From positions 20,233-84,232 of the forward strand of contig ONOL01000004.1 in assembly GCA_900319465.1 (NCBI GenBank): a stretch of DNA of 64,000 nt, written 5' to 3'. The stretch's first letter is position 1. Each line of letters begins with the position of its first letter. The stretch comes from an uncultured Eubacteriales bacterium. Lineage in GTDB: Bacteria; Bacillota; Clostridia; Oscillospirales; Oscillospiraceae. Below, piece after piece: positions 9,382 through 18,082 of the stretch. A program made the position numbers and the translations under genes. Below the pieces are notes generated by a model that ran no database searches, was not told where the DNA came from, and saw nothing but the letters and a program-made list of their open reading frames with translations.

Positions 9382-10068
9382 TTACGGGAAAACCGGCACC
9401 GGCGCGAATCCCACCGCGTCAGCGGAGACCAGACGGAACTGCGTTCCTCCGCGCCAGCCGTTGAAGGCGGCGGGAACGCCCTTGCCGTGGATATGCCCGT
9501 AAAAGCATTTTTTGACCCCGTACCGCTCCAGAAGCTCCAGGATCTCAGGGCACTCGTATTTCTGGTAAACGGGCGGATAGTGCAGAAAGACCAGCTTCTC
9601 CCGCTCCCCCGCCGCGCGCAGGGAGTTTTCCAGCCGCATGACCTCACGGCGCATGATCTTCCTGTCATGCTCCACGCCGCGCTCCTCCTCGTAAAACCAG
9701 CCCCGCGTGCCGCAGAGCGCGTACTCCCCGTACGGCAGCGCGTTGTTGTGGAGGATGTCGATCGTCTCGATCCCGTTTTCTGCAAAGAGCTTTTTCGCCT
9801 TGGCGGCCGTGCTCCACCAGTAGTCGTGGTTGCCCTTGAGCACGATTTTCTTTCCCGGCAGGGCGTCGATAAAGCGAAAATCCTCCAGCGCCTCCGGAAG
9901 GCTCATCGCCCAGCTCAGATCGCCGCAGAGCACGGTCACGTCCTCCGCGGTGAGCGAGGCGAAGCCCCGCTTCAGTTTTTGCGCGTGATCCTGCCAGACC
10001 TCCCCAAACACGTCCATGGGCTTGTCGTTGGAAAAGGACAGATGCAGATCCCCGATGGCGTACAGCAT
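9382..10068 (-). CDS. calcineurin-like metallophosphoesterase
   Basis: 228 residues from ATG 10068, which has AAGGAAGG just upstream; the frame is open to 10104 but without a ribosome site. Metal-binding motifs of the family are visible: GDLHL near the N-terminus, CGDLSW, KGNHDYWW and a C-terminal GHIHG. This predicts a dinuclear-metal phosphoesterase; the substrate is not evident. The stop codon lies in a 13-bp tandem duplication. It is divergent from the small DUF1540 gene. Confidence 0.88.
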   Translation of the reverse strand: MLYAIGDLHLSFSNDKPMDVFGEVWQDHAQKLKRGFASLTAEDVTVLCGDLSWAMSLPEALEDFRFIDALPGKKIVLKGNHDYWWSTAAKAKKLFAENGIETIDILHNNALPYGEYALCGTRGWFYEEERGVEHDRKIMRREVMRLENSLRAAGEREKLVFLHYPPVYQKYECPEILELLERYGVKKCFYGHIHGKGVPAAFNGWRGGTQFRLVSADAVGFAPVPVFP

Positions 10069-10141
10069 AAAACCTTCCTTTGCATAATGTGCGAATTGCT
10101 GCAAAAACTATGGAGGAATCCCATAGAAACGAGGTGCCGAT

Positions 10142-10315
10142 ATGACGAACAAGGCCTATGAACCCAATCCCGGCGTCGGCTGCGACGTGACCGCCTGCAA
10201 GTACAACACCATCGACTGCCGCTGCAGCGCCAGCCGCATCAGCGTCCAGAACGAGAAGGCCGCCACCAAGGGCGAGACCTACTGCTCCACCTTCTGTCCC
10301 AGAGGGAGAGCCTGA
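10142..10315 (+). CDS. small cysteine-rich DUF1540 protein
   Basis: 57 residues, encoded between two opposite-strand genes. Six Cys lie in the DUF1540 spacing: VGCDVTACKYN, DCRCSA and TYCSTFCP (C14, C19, C26, C28, C48, C52), probably a metal-binding fold. GAGGTG lies 5 nt upstream of the ATG. DUF1540 proteins occur widely in spore formers with no assigned role. The stop codon lies inside a hairpin that probably terminates both this gene and convergent yraN. Confidence 0.8.
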   Translation: MTNKAYEPNPGVGCDVTACKYNTIDCRCSASRISVQNEKAATKGETYCSTFCPRGRA

Positions 10316-10332
10316 GTCTGCTTTGCAGACTC
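10314..10332. terminator. convergent hairpin between the DUF1540 gene and yraN
   Basis: GAGTCTGC (10314-10321), loop TTT, GCAGACTC (10325-10332): a perfect 8-bp stem that overlaps the DUF1540 stop codon and lies 8 bp after the yraN stop. There is no strong T-run on either side. Confidence 0.4.
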
Positions 10333-10340
10333 GGTACATA

Positions 10341-10700
10341 TCAGCAGAACGCATTTTCAATATGGCGGATCTCCACCCGGCCGTTTTCCCCGTCCGGGGC
10401 GTAGATCTCGATCACGTCGAAGCGAGGCTGCAGCTCCGTCTTGTGCTCCTGCAGCCAGAGCTGCGCAGTCATCAGGATACGCTCCTGCTTGGCGCGGTTC
10501 ACAAATTCCCTGGCTTCGGCAAAGCGCGCGTCCCGGCGCAGCTTGACCTCCACGAATACAAGGTAGCCGCCCCGGCGGGCGATCAGGTCGATCTCCCCCA
10601 GGCGGCATCGGTAATTTTTCTCAAGAATGCGGTAGGCGCGCAGACGCAGATAGCGCGCCGCGCGCTCTTCGCCCCAGCTTCCCTTGCTCCTGTTATCCAT
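10341..10700 (-). CDS. yraN: YraN family protein (UPF0102), predicted endonuclease fold
   Basis: 119 residues. The family core is intact: GSWGEERAARYLR, NYRCRLGEIDLIAR and LVFVEVKLRRD, the GEIDL...VEVK residues being those of a restriction-endonuclease-like fold. Cellular role is not established. It begins 12 bp after rnhB with AGGAG upstream, in the standard rbgA-rnhB-yraN order. Confidence 0.93.
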   Translation of the reverse strand: MDNRSKGSWGEERAARYLRLRAYRILEKNYRCRLGEIDLIARRGGYLVFVEVKLRRDARFAEAREFVNRAKQERILMTAQLWLQEHKTELQPRFDVIEIYAPDGENGRVEIRHIENAFC

Positions 10701-10712
10701 CGCCGCTCCTGC

Positions 10713-11309
10713 TCAGTGCATCTTCTTCAGGAAGCTCAGGCGGTGGATCGGAGAGGGCCCGAACTCCCGCAGCGCCGTATAGTGGGCGGCGGTGCCGTAG
10801 CCCTTGTGCGCCTCGAAGCCGTATTCCGGGTACTTTTCCGCCATTTCGAGCATGAAGCGGTCCCGGCTGACCTTTGCGAGCACGGAGGCCGCGGCGATGT
10901 CGGCGCACTTCGCGTCGCCCTTGACGACCGTCCGGTTCGGGAAGGCGATGCCCGCGCTGCGGTTGCCGTCGATCAGCGCGAGAGAGGGCGGCGGCTCCAG
11001 TTTGGCGATGGCGCGGCTCATGGCGAGATAGGTGGCGTTGAGGATGTTCCGCTCCTCGATCTCCTCCACCTCGGCCCGCGCGATGCCGTAGCTGAGGGCG
11101 GAAGCGCAGATGGGCGCAAAAAGCGCCTCGCGCTTTTTTTCGCTGAGCTTTTTCGAGTCGTTGAGGCCGTCGATCACCAGGCCGCGCGGCAGGATCACCG
11201 CCGCGGCGTATACCGGCCCGGCCAGCGGGCCGCGCCCCGCCTCGTCCACGCCGCAGAGCAGCGAATAGCCCTCGTCATAGATCGCGTTTTCCAGTTCCCA
11301 GAGATCCAT
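10713..11309 (-). CDS. rnhB: ribonuclease HII
   Basis: 198 residues. RNase HII nicks RNA or single ribonucleotides in DNA duplexes. Catalytic acids lie in GVDEAGRGPLAGPVYAAAV (D22, E23) and in LALIDGN. The GRG motif that contacts the ribonucleotide is present. It lies 6 bp downstream of rbgA and shares its transcript. Confidence 0.96.
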   Translation of the reverse strand: MDLWELENAIYDEGYSLLCGVDEAGRGPLAGPVYAAAVILPRGLVIDGLNDSKKLSEKKREALFAPICASALSYGIARAEVEEIEERNILNATYLAMSRAIAKLEPPPSLALIDGNRSAGIAFPNRTVVKGDAKCADIAAASVLAKVSRDRFMLEMAEKYPEYGFEAHKGYGTAAHYTALREFGPSPIHRLSFLKKMH

Positions 11310-11315
11310 CCTGCC

Positions 11316-12182
11316 TCACTCTTCCGGATATTCCAGCGTAAGCCTGCCCAGCTTGCCGTCATGGTATTCGCCGAGCAGGGTGTTTGCCATGCGTTCAATG
11401 TCGTATTCGCCGCGCGAGATCAGAAAGCCGCGCTTTTTCGCGGCCTCCTCCAGCAGCTCGAAGCCGTTTGCGTCCGGGTCAGGCTCGAACTTGTAGCGCT
11501 CGCGCAGCGCCTCGGGATAGTGCGCCCGGAGCCGGAGCATGAAGTTTGCCCCCAGCGTCTCCTTGTCCAGCACGTCGGCCTTGATGGCGTTGGTGATGGC
11601 GAGCATCTCCCCTACCTCCTGGCTGTCGAACTTCGGCCAGAGGATGCCGGGCGTGTCGAGAAGATCGAGACCCCGGTCGATGCTGATCCACTGTTTTCCG
11701 CGCGTCACGCCCGGCTTGTCCCCGGCGGCGGCGGCCTTGCGGCCCGCGACCTTGTTGATGAAGGTGGACTTTCCGACGTTCGGGATGCCGAGGATCATCA
11801 CCCGCAGCGGGCGGCCGACCTGCCCCTTGGCCTCATAGTCGGCCAGCTTGTCCGCAAGCAGGCGGCGGACGGCGGGCGCGAAGTCCTTGACGCCCCTGCC
11901 GCTTCTGGCGTCCGTCTCCAGCACGGCGAGGCCGCGGCCCTCCAGCTGCCTGCGCCACGCGGCGGTGGCCTTCGGATCGGCCAGATCCGTGCGGTTCAGG
12001 ATCACGAGCCGCGGCTTGTCCCCCGCAAGGCGGTCGATGTCCGGGTTGCGGCTGGAGCGGGGAATGCGCGCGTCCAGGATCTCGCAGACCGCGTCGACCT
12101 GTTTGATGTTGTCCTCGATCATCCGCTGGGCCTTGGTCATATGGCCGGGGAACCATTGGATGTTCATTTTTTCATATTGCAT
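11316..12182 (-). CDS. rbgA: ribosome biogenesis GTPase RbgA/YlqF
   Basis: 288 residues. This circularly permuted GTPase completes the 50S subunit. The G motifs appear in permuted order: G4 NRTDL, then G1 GIPNVGKSTF, then G3 DTPGILWP. The N-terminal FPGHMTKA is the YlqF signature. A second Met at residue 6 is an alternative start; neither has a strong ribosome site. It is downstream of lepB in the usual order. Confidence 0.95.
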   Translation of the reverse strand: MQYEKMNIQWFPGHMTKAQRMIEDNIKQVDAVCEILDARIPRSSRNPDIDRLAGDKPRLVILNRTDLADPKATAAWRRQLEGRGLAVLETDARSGRGVKDFAPAVRRLLADKLADYEAKGQVGRPLRVMILGIPNVGKSTFINKVAGRKAAAAGDKPGVTRGKQWISIDRGLDLLDTPGILWPKFDSQEVGEMLAITNAIKADVLDKETLGANFMLRLRAHYPEALRERYKFEPDPDANGFELLEEAAKKRGFLISRGEYDIERMANTLLGEYHDGKLGRLTLEYPEE

Positions 12183-12209
12183 ACTAAAAAGCCCTTATCG
12201 GGTCCCCTG

Positions 12210-12228
12210 AGAAAGCCGGAGGCTTTCT
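12210..12228 (-). terminator. hairpin between lepB and rbgA
   Basis: AGAAAGCC (12210-12217), GGA loop, GGCTTTCT (12221-12228): a perfect 8-bp stem in the 96-bp lepB-rbgA gap. A further CCC/GGG hairpin followed by CTTTTT lies just downstream on the minus strand. It could be an attenuating terminator. Confidence 0.35.
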
Positions 12229-12278
12229 TATCCTCTGAATCCCGGTATCATTCTGTCCGAGCGGGATGTCCCCGCAGA

Positions 12279-12872
12279 TCAGTAGATCCAGCCGATCGCC
12301 TTGAGGGGGAAGATGATGGCGTAGGCGCGGCCGAGGATCATGCGGTTATCCACCATGCCGATCTCGGATTTTCGGCTGTCCGTCGACTGGTTGCGGTTAT
12401 CGCCCATCACGAACACGCAGCCCTCCGGCACCTTCTTGGGGCCGATGAAGTCCAGCTTGTTGTGGGTCACCTCGGCGATATAGTCCTCCTGGATCGGCAC
12501 GCCGTCGATGTATACGATGCCGTTGTCAAAATCAATGTTCACGGTCTGCCCTTCGGTGGCGATCACACGCTTGACCAGCGCCTTGTTGGGGTCGTAGCTG
12601 TCGGTCTTGAAGACGACCACGTCTCCCGCCTGCGGGGTATAGAGCAGGTTTGAGACGAACATCTTGTCCTCGTTATGCAGGGTGGGGACCATGGAGGTGC
12701 CCGACACGTCGATGATCCGGATGCAGAAGACGAACAGCCCGACGCAGACGACCAGCGCGATCAGCAGGCTCATGATCCAGTCGTATAGGTCCCTGCGCAG
12801 CTTCTCATCGGGAGCAAGCCGGTCATAGGCTTCCTTTTCGAGCTGTTTCTTTGTTTTTTTTGCTTCACTCAT
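12279..12872 (-). CDS. lepB: signal peptidase I
   Basis: 197 residues. This membrane serine-lysine protease removes Sec signal peptides outside the membrane. There is one N-terminal membrane segment (about 33-52), catalytic Ser60 in SGTSMVPTL, catalytic Lys101 in ALVKRVIA, and the box E motif GDNRNQSTDSR. The N-terminal extension is Lys/Glu rich and cytoplasmic. It heads the lepB-rbgA-rnhB-yraN block; its usual upstream neighbour rplS is displaced by a polysaccharide gene island. Confidence 0.96.
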   Translation of the reverse strand: MSEAKKTKKQLEKEAYDRLAPDEKLRRDLYDWIMSLLIALVVCVGLFVFCIRIIDVSGTSMVPTLHNEDKMFVSNLLYTPQAGDVVVFKTDSYDPNKALVKRVIATEGQTVNIDFDNGIVYIDGVPIQEDYIAEVTHNKLDFIGPKKVPEGCVFVMGDNRNQSTDSRKSEIGMVDNRMILGRAYAIIFPLKAIGWIY

Positions 12873-12907
12873 GACAAAGCCTCACAGCACACATAAGATT
12901 TCATGAT

Positions 12908-12937
12908 ATTATACACCCAGACCCGCCCGGCGCGCAA
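12908..12937 (-). promoter_or_regulatory. sigma-A promoter of lepB
   Basis: Minus strand TTGCGC (12937-12932), 18-nt spacer, perfect TATAAT (12913-12908), 35 bp ahead of lepB. It is back to back with the glycosyltransferase promoter; the two -35 boxes are 7 bp apart. Confidence 0.55.
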
Positions 12938-12944
12938 GTTTTAT

Positions 12945-12973
12945 TTGCCCTTGCCCCCGCCGCGGTGTATAAT
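12945..12973 (+). promoter_or_regulatory. sigma-A promoter of the GT2 gene
   Basis: TTGCCC (12945-12950), 17-nt spacer, perfect TATAAT (12968-12973), 44 bp ahead of the start at 13017. It diverges from the lepB promoter. Confidence 0.55.
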
Positions 12974-13016
12974 GAATCCGATCCTGCGGAAAACATGCCC
13001 GAAAGGAGCCGCGCGT

Positions 13017-13997
13017 ATGAAGCTGAGCGTCATCATCCCGATCTACAACGTGCAGGACTATCTCGCCGTCTGTCTGGATTCGGTGATCGTCCCCGGTCTG
13101 CCCGATTACGAGATCGTCGCGGTCAACGACGGTTCGACCGACAGCTCCGGCGCGATCCTCGCGGATTACGCCGCGCGTTATCCGGACCTCATCCGGACCG
13201 TGACCACGGAGAACGGCGGTCTCGGCCACGCGAGGAACACCGGTATGGCGATCGCGGGCGGGGAATACTTCCTCTTCCTCGACAGCGACGATTTTCTTGC
13301 CCCGGGCGCGCTGAAGGAGATCCTTGCCGTGCTCGACGGGAGCTTCGACATCGGTCTGTTCGATTTCATCACCGTCAATCCGGACGGGCGCGAGCTTCGC
13401 CGCGACCGCGGTTGCGAGCGCGAGGGGGCTTTCCGCTTTTCAGACTTCCCGGCCGTCCTGCTCTCCCCGCCGAACGCCTTCAACAAGCTCTGGCGAAGCG
13501 CCCTGTTCCGGGAGAGCGGTATCCGTTTCCCCGACCGACAGTGGTTTGAAGATCTGGCCACCATCCCCCGGCTCTACCTGCGTGCGCAGACCCTCCGCTA
13601 CTTCCCCGCGGCATGGCACCGCTACCTCAAGCGCCCCGGCTCCATCACCAACAGCCCGCGTGTCGAGCGGAACCGGGAGATGCTGGACGCGGTGGAGGCC
13701 TTCATGGCGGATTATACCGAGCAGGGCGCGGCCGGGAAGTACCGCGGCGAGCTGGAGGCCATGGCGGCTTATCACGAACTTCTCACCAGCAGCACGCGCG
13801 TCGCCCTCGTGGACCCGCGCAGCCCCGTGCTGGACGCGCTGCGGGAGGATTTCCTCGCCCGCTTCCCGGACTGGCGCTCGAACCCCTACGTGCGCGGCTG
13901 GCCGAAAAAACACCTGCTGCTCGCGGAGATGATCGGGCATCGGCAATACCGGCTCCTGCATCTTCTTCTGAAGCTGAACCAACTGAAATACCGATAG
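13017..13997 (+). CDS. glycosyltransferase family 2
   Basis: 326 residues from ATG 13017, chosen for AAAGGAG upstream and because the GT-A fold begins there (MKLSVIIPIYNVQDYL). The nucleotide-sugar site VNDGSTDSS and metal-binding FLDSDDFL are intact, and an acceptor region with WFEDLA follows. It probably adds a sugar to a lipid-linked surface glycan. It is the only plus-strand gene of the polysaccharide island and ends at a terminator shared with the convergent GT2 gene. Confidence 0.9.
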   Translation: MKLSVIIPIYNVQDYLAVCLDSVIVPGLPDYEIVAVNDGSTDSSGAILADYAARYPDLIRTVTTENGGLGHARNTGMAIAGGEYFLFLDSDDFLAPGALKEILAVLDGSFDIGLFDFITVNPDGRELRRDRGCEREGAFRFSDFPAVLLSPPNAFNKLWRSALFRESGIRFPDRQWFEDLATIPRLYLRAQTLRYFPAAWHRYLKRPGSITNSPRVERNREMLDAVEAFMADYTEQGAAGKYRGELEAMAAYHELLTSSTRVALVDPRSPVLDALREDFLARFPDWRSNPYVRGWPKKHLLLAEMIGHRQYRLLHLLLKLNQLKYR

Positions 13998-14026
13998 AAA
14001 AAACGGGCCGTACCGGCCCGTTTTTT
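13998..14026. terminator. bidirectional terminator between two GT2 genes
   Basis: CGGGCCG (14004-14010), TAC loop, CGGCCCG (14014-14020), flanked by an A6 run and a T6 run, so it works in both directions for the convergent genes. Confidence 0.85.
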
Positions 14027-14029
14027 CTA

Positions 14030-14968
14030 TCATCCTATGGATTTTTTCATCTTCAGGATCAGCTTCGACAGATCCTCGAGCCCGTCATAATTGAGCTTCA
14101 TGACGATCCGGCGGTTCCGGCTCTCCCGCTTCCAGGCAGGGCATTGCGTCAGCTTCGGGATATGCTCGCGCACGTAGGCGCGCATGAGCCAGATCGCCTC
14201 AAGCTTGTCCGGGCCGTGCTGCAGCGCCAGGCGGTTGACACCGTCAAGCAGGACGTGGTTGATGAGCAGGTACTCATAGTCGTCCGCGCTCGCTTCCCTC
14301 GCGGTAAACGCGCGCAGATCCTCCATGATCTCGAGGATGTCCAGATTCTTCCGCGCGTTTTGATTGTTCATCGTGGACGTCTGCCCGACGCGGTAGTCGT
14401 AGAGATCCTCGGCGAGGAAGGCCGTCTTTCCCGCCCGCATCAGGAGCTTCGCGGAAAAGGCGAAATCCTCATACCACAGCCCCTCCGGGAATCGCAGCTC
14501 CCCGATGGCGGAACGCCGGAAGAGCTTGTTGCAGGCAGAGCCCGCCGCCGACAGGGGGATCCCCTCCCGCCAGACGGGGAGGCTCTCCGCGCCGCCGTCC
14601 TCCGTACGCTTGCGGATGCCGCAGACCGCGACGTCCGCCTGCTCCCGCTCCATGAGGGCCAGGAGCTTTTCGTACATATCCGGCTCGACCCAGTCGTCGC
14701 TGTCCACGAAGCCGATGAATTCCCCGACCGCAAGCTCCAGGCCGCGGTTGCGGGCTCTCCCCTGGCCGCCGTTGTCCAGATGCAGGACGCGGATCTTCCC
14801 GGGAAAGCGCGCAGCATAGCCGTCGCAGAGGGTCCCGGAGCCGTCCGGCGAGCCGTCGTTTACGAGGATGATCTCCATGTCCTCGGTGCTCTGGGCGAAC
14901 AGGGACTCCACACAGCGGGGCAGGTACGCCTCCGCACGATACACGGGGACGATCACACTGAGCTTCAT
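14030..14968 (-). CDS. glycosyltransferase family 2
   Basis: 312 residues. GT-A fold with MKLSVIVPVYRAEAYL at the start, VNDGSPDGS, NGGQGRARNRG and metal-binding GFVDSDDWVEPD; WYEDFAF lies in the acceptor half. Its start overlaps the stop of the O-antigen-ligase-like gene by 4 bp (ATGA), so it is the last gene of a three-gene minus-strand operon. The sugar and acceptor are not evident. Confidence 0.9.
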   Translation of the reverse strand: MKLSVIVPVYRAEAYLPRCVESLFAQSTEDMEIILVNDGSPDGSGTLCDGYAARFPGKIRVLHLDNGGQGRARNRGLELAVGEFIGFVDSDDWVEPDMYEKLLALMEREQADVAVCGIRKRTEDGGAESLPVWREGIPLSAAGSACNKLFRRSAIGELRFPEGLWYEDFAFSAKLLMRAGKTAFLAEDLYDYRVGQTSTMNNQNARKNLDILEIMEDLRAFTAREASADDYEYLLINHVLLDGVNRLALQHGPDKLEAIWLMRAYVREHIPKLTQCPAWKRESRNRRIVMKLNYDGLEDLSKLILKMKKSIG

Positions 14969-16413
14969 AACCGTCTCTCCTCCTCCGCGTACTCGCCGGT
15001 CTGATACCAGATCAGTCCCAGCACGACCGCAAGATAAACGGATACGTTCGGCCGCCGCAGCACGGCGCCGGAGAACTGCGCCAGCCCGACGAGCAGCGCA
15101 AGGCTCAGCGCGAGCGCGAAATTCTCCGCGGTGAAGCTGCCCCTGAAGTCCGTCAGAAGCTTTCTGAGCATCCGCAGCACGACGAGCAGGACGAACGCGG
15201 CGTAGAGCCCGACGCCCAGATAGCCGTAGTAGTAATACAGCGCAGGCCAGTCGTTTTCCAGATCGTGGGTACCGTCAAAGCCGAGCTGGGAGACCTCGAA
15301 GCCCACGAGCTTCGTCTGCAGATCGCAGTCCTCCCAGATCAGTCCCGAATAGCAGAGCTTGATCTGGCGCGTGTCGATCAGGCGCGCGGTGTCGGTGCTC
15401 ATATGGAACCACAGCAGCACCCGCTCCATGCCGAAGCGCTCGAAGATGTCCGGCACCGCCCCCACCATGTAGCGCAGGTAGTAGTACGCGAAGACCTCAC
15501 GCACCTGCGGGTCACGGAAGCGCTGCTCGGCCGTCATATGGCTGATGTCGATGTTTTTCTTCAGCAGCGCGGCTTCGATCTCACCGTCGCGGTTGGCGCC
15601 GGCGAGCGCTTCGCTCACCTTGGCGCGCGGCGTATAGGGGTAGATGACGACGGACAGGATCATCATCGCCGCCAGCACGAGCACCAGGCGCCTGCGCAGG
15701 CGTTTCCGGCGCAGAACAGCCTCGGCCGGCAGGAAGAGCAGATAGCCCCCGAAGACCGCAAAGAGCGCGTAATAGCATCCCTTCGTGCCGTTCGTGAGAA
15801 AGCCCGCGGTCACCGCCATCGGGATCAGGATCGCCCAGAATTTTCGCGCGTTGAGCACGGCGAGGCAGACCGCGAACACCGAAAGCGTCACAAGGATGAT
15901 GCTGTGGGCGTTGCGGTTGTCGTTGATGACCCAGCCGGAAAAGCCGAGCCCCTCGCCGTAAGTGGAGTTGCCCGTCCGGGTCGCGAAGGCCGCGATCAGG
16001 AACGCGCACAGCAGGCCGGCAGCGATCCAGAAGCCCCGGAACGCCTGCTTTTTCGTCTGTTCGTCCCGGATCAGGCAGAAAAAGCAGACCGCCAGCACCG
16101 GCATCTGCAGCACCTTGGCCAGATAAGACAGGTCAAAATACAGGCTGATGTAGCCGTTGCGAAAGCCGTTGAGGACGTGGAGCAAGGAATAGAAGGCCAT
16201 GACGCCCAGCGAGATCCAGAAGGCCCTGCCCGCCCGCCGGGCGAGCAGGACGCACAGCGGCAGCAGAAGCATGATCCCGAGGCGGATATAGCCCGCGACG
16301 GTCGCGACCTCATCCTGCCGGAAAAAGGCGAGAGCGTCCAGGATCGGCTGGACGGCGATGAGCAGCATCAGCCAGTTTTTCTTGCCAAAGTCCTTGATTG
16401 CGGGAATGATCAT
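14965..16413 (-). CDS. O-antigen ligase/polymerase-like membrane protein
   Basis: 482 residues with about ten hydrophobic segments: clusters in the first 270 residues, then a large soluble loop (about 280-405) and C-terminal membrane helices. This is the layout of O-antigen ligases and Wzy-type polymerases, and the loop would face outside. Context (GT4 before, GT2 after) supports polymerisation or ligation of a surface polysaccharide. Sequence identity is low in this class, so the exact reaction is inferred. Confidence 0.75.
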   Translation of the reverse strand: MIIPAIKDFGKKNWLMLLIAVQPILDALAFFRQDEVATVAGYIRLGIMLLLPLCVLLARRAGRAFWISLGVMAFYSLLHVLNGFRNGYISLYFDLSYLAKVLQMPVLAVCFFCLIRDEQTKKQAFRGFWIAAGLLCAFLIAAFATRTGNSTYGEGLGFSGWVINDNRNAHSIILVTLSVFAVCLAVLNARKFWAILIPMAVTAGFLTNGTKGCYYALFAVFGGYLLFLPAEAVLRRKRLRRRLVLVLAAMMILSVVIYPYTPRAKVSEALAGANRDGEIEAALLKKNIDISHMTAEQRFRDPQVREVFAYYYLRYMVGAVPDIFERFGMERVLLWFHMSTDTARLIDTRQIKLCYSGLIWEDCDLQTKLVGFEVSQLGFDGTHDLENDWPALYYYYGYLGVGLYAAFVLLVVLRMLRKLLTDFRGSFTAENFALALSLALLVGLAQFSGAVLRRPNVSVYLAVVLGLIWYQTGEYAEEERRL

Positions 16414-16419
16414 AAGACA

Positions 16420-17556
16420 CTATTCTCCTATCACGGAATACCACATGCCGGCGACCTCTTCTTTTGAGAAGCGGAAGGAGCGCTCCCGCGCGCGCACGGC
16501 CATCCGCCGCCGCAGCGCCTCGTCGTCCGTCAGCCGCAGCAGCGCCGCCGTGAAGCCTTCCTCGTCCCCGTCCGGGATCAGGAAGCCGTCCTCCCCTTCG
16601 CCGATAAGGTAAGCGGGGCCGACGCGAACGTCATAGGCCACGAGCGGCAGCGCGCAGCTCTGCGCCTCCGCCAGCACGAAGCCGAAGCCCTCGCTGTGCG
16701 AGCACATCGCGTACACGGAGGCCTCCAGCATTTCACGCTCTACGCCCGGCGCGTCCAGACGCCCGGTCAGCGTCACCGCATCCGCCAGGCCGAGCTCCTG
16801 TATCATCCTCTCCAGCCGGGGGCGCTCCGCCCCCTCGCCGACGATCCGAAGCTGCCAGCCGGGGCGTTGGGCGTGAAGCTCGGAAAAGCTCCGCAGCAGC
16901 CTGTCAAAGCCCTTTACGGCATCCAGCCTGCCCACGGAGAGAATGCGCTGTTTCCTTCCGTCCGGCGAGGGGGCTTCGGGGTAATGCTCCAGAAAATTCG
17001 GGATCGCCGTGACTCTCGTGCGGCTCTTCGCGGGCATCATGCGCCGCACCTCGTCGGCAAGCCCCGGCGTCAGCATGACCAGGCAGTCCAGCCCGCCGTA
17101 GCGCCTGGCGAAAGCGCGCACGTAGCGCCGCTCAAAGCGATGATCGTGGTGAAGCTGCGCGATTTTCAAAACGCCCGGCGCGCCAAAGCGGGAGAGCATC
17201 AGGTTGTCCTCATGCCGGGTCGAGAGGAACACGCCGTCCCGCGCCGAGCGGATCGCCCGATAGACCGCCCATTTTTTCTCCAACAGGATCCGGACCGCGC
17301 GAAAGCTCTCCCTGACAAAGCGCAGCGGCGCACGCTCCCGAAGCGAGGCTTTCCACGCCTCGCGGTTGGGGACGTCCCTGAGCAGATAGCGCACGCGGAC
17401 CCGCGGATCCAGCGGAAACGCGACCGGACCGGGCATGCGGTAGACGCTCAGGATCTCCACCTCGTAGCGCTCGGCCAGCAGATTCGCAATGCTGACGATG
17501 GCCTTCTCCACCCCGCCGTAGCTCAGGTGGAGCGCAAGGATCCGAACCTTTTTCAT
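16420..17556 (-). CDS. glycosyltransferase family 4
   Basis: 378 residues with a GT-B fold. The N-terminal Rossmann half starts KKVRILALHLSYGGVEKA; the C-terminal half has ILSVGRLDAVKGFDRLL and the donor motif EGFGFVLAEAQSCALP with the EX7E acids. GAGGG lies just upstream of the ATG. It is the first gene of the GT4-ligase-GT2 operon and has its own promoter. Typical retaining transferase of capsule or wall-polysaccharide clusters. Confidence 0.9.
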   Translation of the reverse strand: MKKVRILALHLSYGGVEKAIVSIANLLAERYEVEILSVYRMPGPVAFPLDPRVRVRYLLRDVPNREAWKASLRERAPLRFVRESFRAVRILLEKKWAVYRAIRSARDGVFLSTRHEDNLMLSRFGAPGVLKIAQLHHDHRFERRYVRAFARRYGGLDCLVMLTPGLADEVRRMMPAKSRTRVTAIPNFLEHYPEAPSPDGRKQRILSVGRLDAVKGFDRLLRSFSELHAQRPGWQLRIVGEGAERPRLERMIQELGLADAVTLTGRLDAPGVEREMLEASVYAMCSHSEGFGFVLAEAQSCALPLVAYDVRVGPAYLIGEGEDGFLIPDGDEEGFTAALLRLTDDEALRRRMAVRARERSFRFSKEEVAGMWYSVIGE

Positions 17557-17585
17557 ACTTTCCCTCCTGTTCGGGGAATATTCAA

Positions 17586-17614
17586 ATTATACCAGCCGCC
17601 GCAGGGATTGTAAA
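17586..17614 (-). promoter_or_regulatory. sigma-A promoter of the polysaccharide operon
   Basis: Minus strand TTTACA (17614-17609), 17-nt spacer, perfect TATAAT (17591-17586), 29 bp before the GT4 start codon. Confidence 0.65.
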
Positions 17615-17670
17615 GGCGAGAGCGGGAATTCGACACCGTATGGCCGAAACCGCTCAAAAAAAGGCCGGAA

Positions 17671-17703
17671 AAGGAAAACTGCCGCCGGAAAAACCGGCGG
17701 CAG
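17671..17703 (-). terminator. rplS terminator
   Basis: CTGCCGCCGG (17679-17688) pairs perfectly with CCGGCGGCAG (17694-17703) over a 5-nt loop; on the minus strand a TTTTCCTTTT tract follows. It lies 11 bp after the rplS stop. Confidence 0.85.
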
Positions 17704-17714
17704 TATCCTGTTTC

Positions 17715-18056
17715 TCAGAGGCGCTCTTTGACCTTGGCCTTCTTGCCCACGCGGTCGCGCAGGTAGTAAAGCTTGGCACGGCGAACCTTGCCCTTGCGAA
17801 CGGTCGCAACAGAGACGATGGAGGGAGAATGCACGGGGAAAACCTTCTCGCAGCCGACACCGTAGGAGATGCGGCGCACGGTGATGGTCTCGTTGATGCC
17901 GCCGTGCTTCTTGGCGATGATGGTGCCCTCAAACGCCTGGGTACGCTCGCGGTTGCCTTCCTTGACGCGGACGAGGACACGCACGGTGTCGCCGACGTTC
18001 ATCTCGGGCAGCTCGGGCTTCATGTACTTCTCGCTGAGAACTTTGACCAGATCCAT
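17715..18056 (-). CDS. rplS: 50S ribosomal protein L19
   Basis: 113 residues from ATG 18056 (AGAAGG upstream; the family N-terminus [18 protein letters not shown] begins here, although the frame is open to 18197). L19 lies at the 30S-50S interface. [20 protein letters not shown] and [13 protein letters not shown] are family blocks. It is a single-gene transcript: own promoter, structured leader, strong terminator. In related genomes rplS normally precedes lepB directly. Confidence 0.97.
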   Translation of the reverse strand: MDLVKVLSEKYMKPELPEMNVGDTVRVLVRVKEGNRERTQAFEGTIIAKKHGGINETITVRRISYGVGCEKVFPVHSPSIVSVATVRKGKVRRAKLYYLRDRVGKKAKVKERL

Positions 18057-18082
18057 GATAAATCCTTCTTTCGTATAGACGT

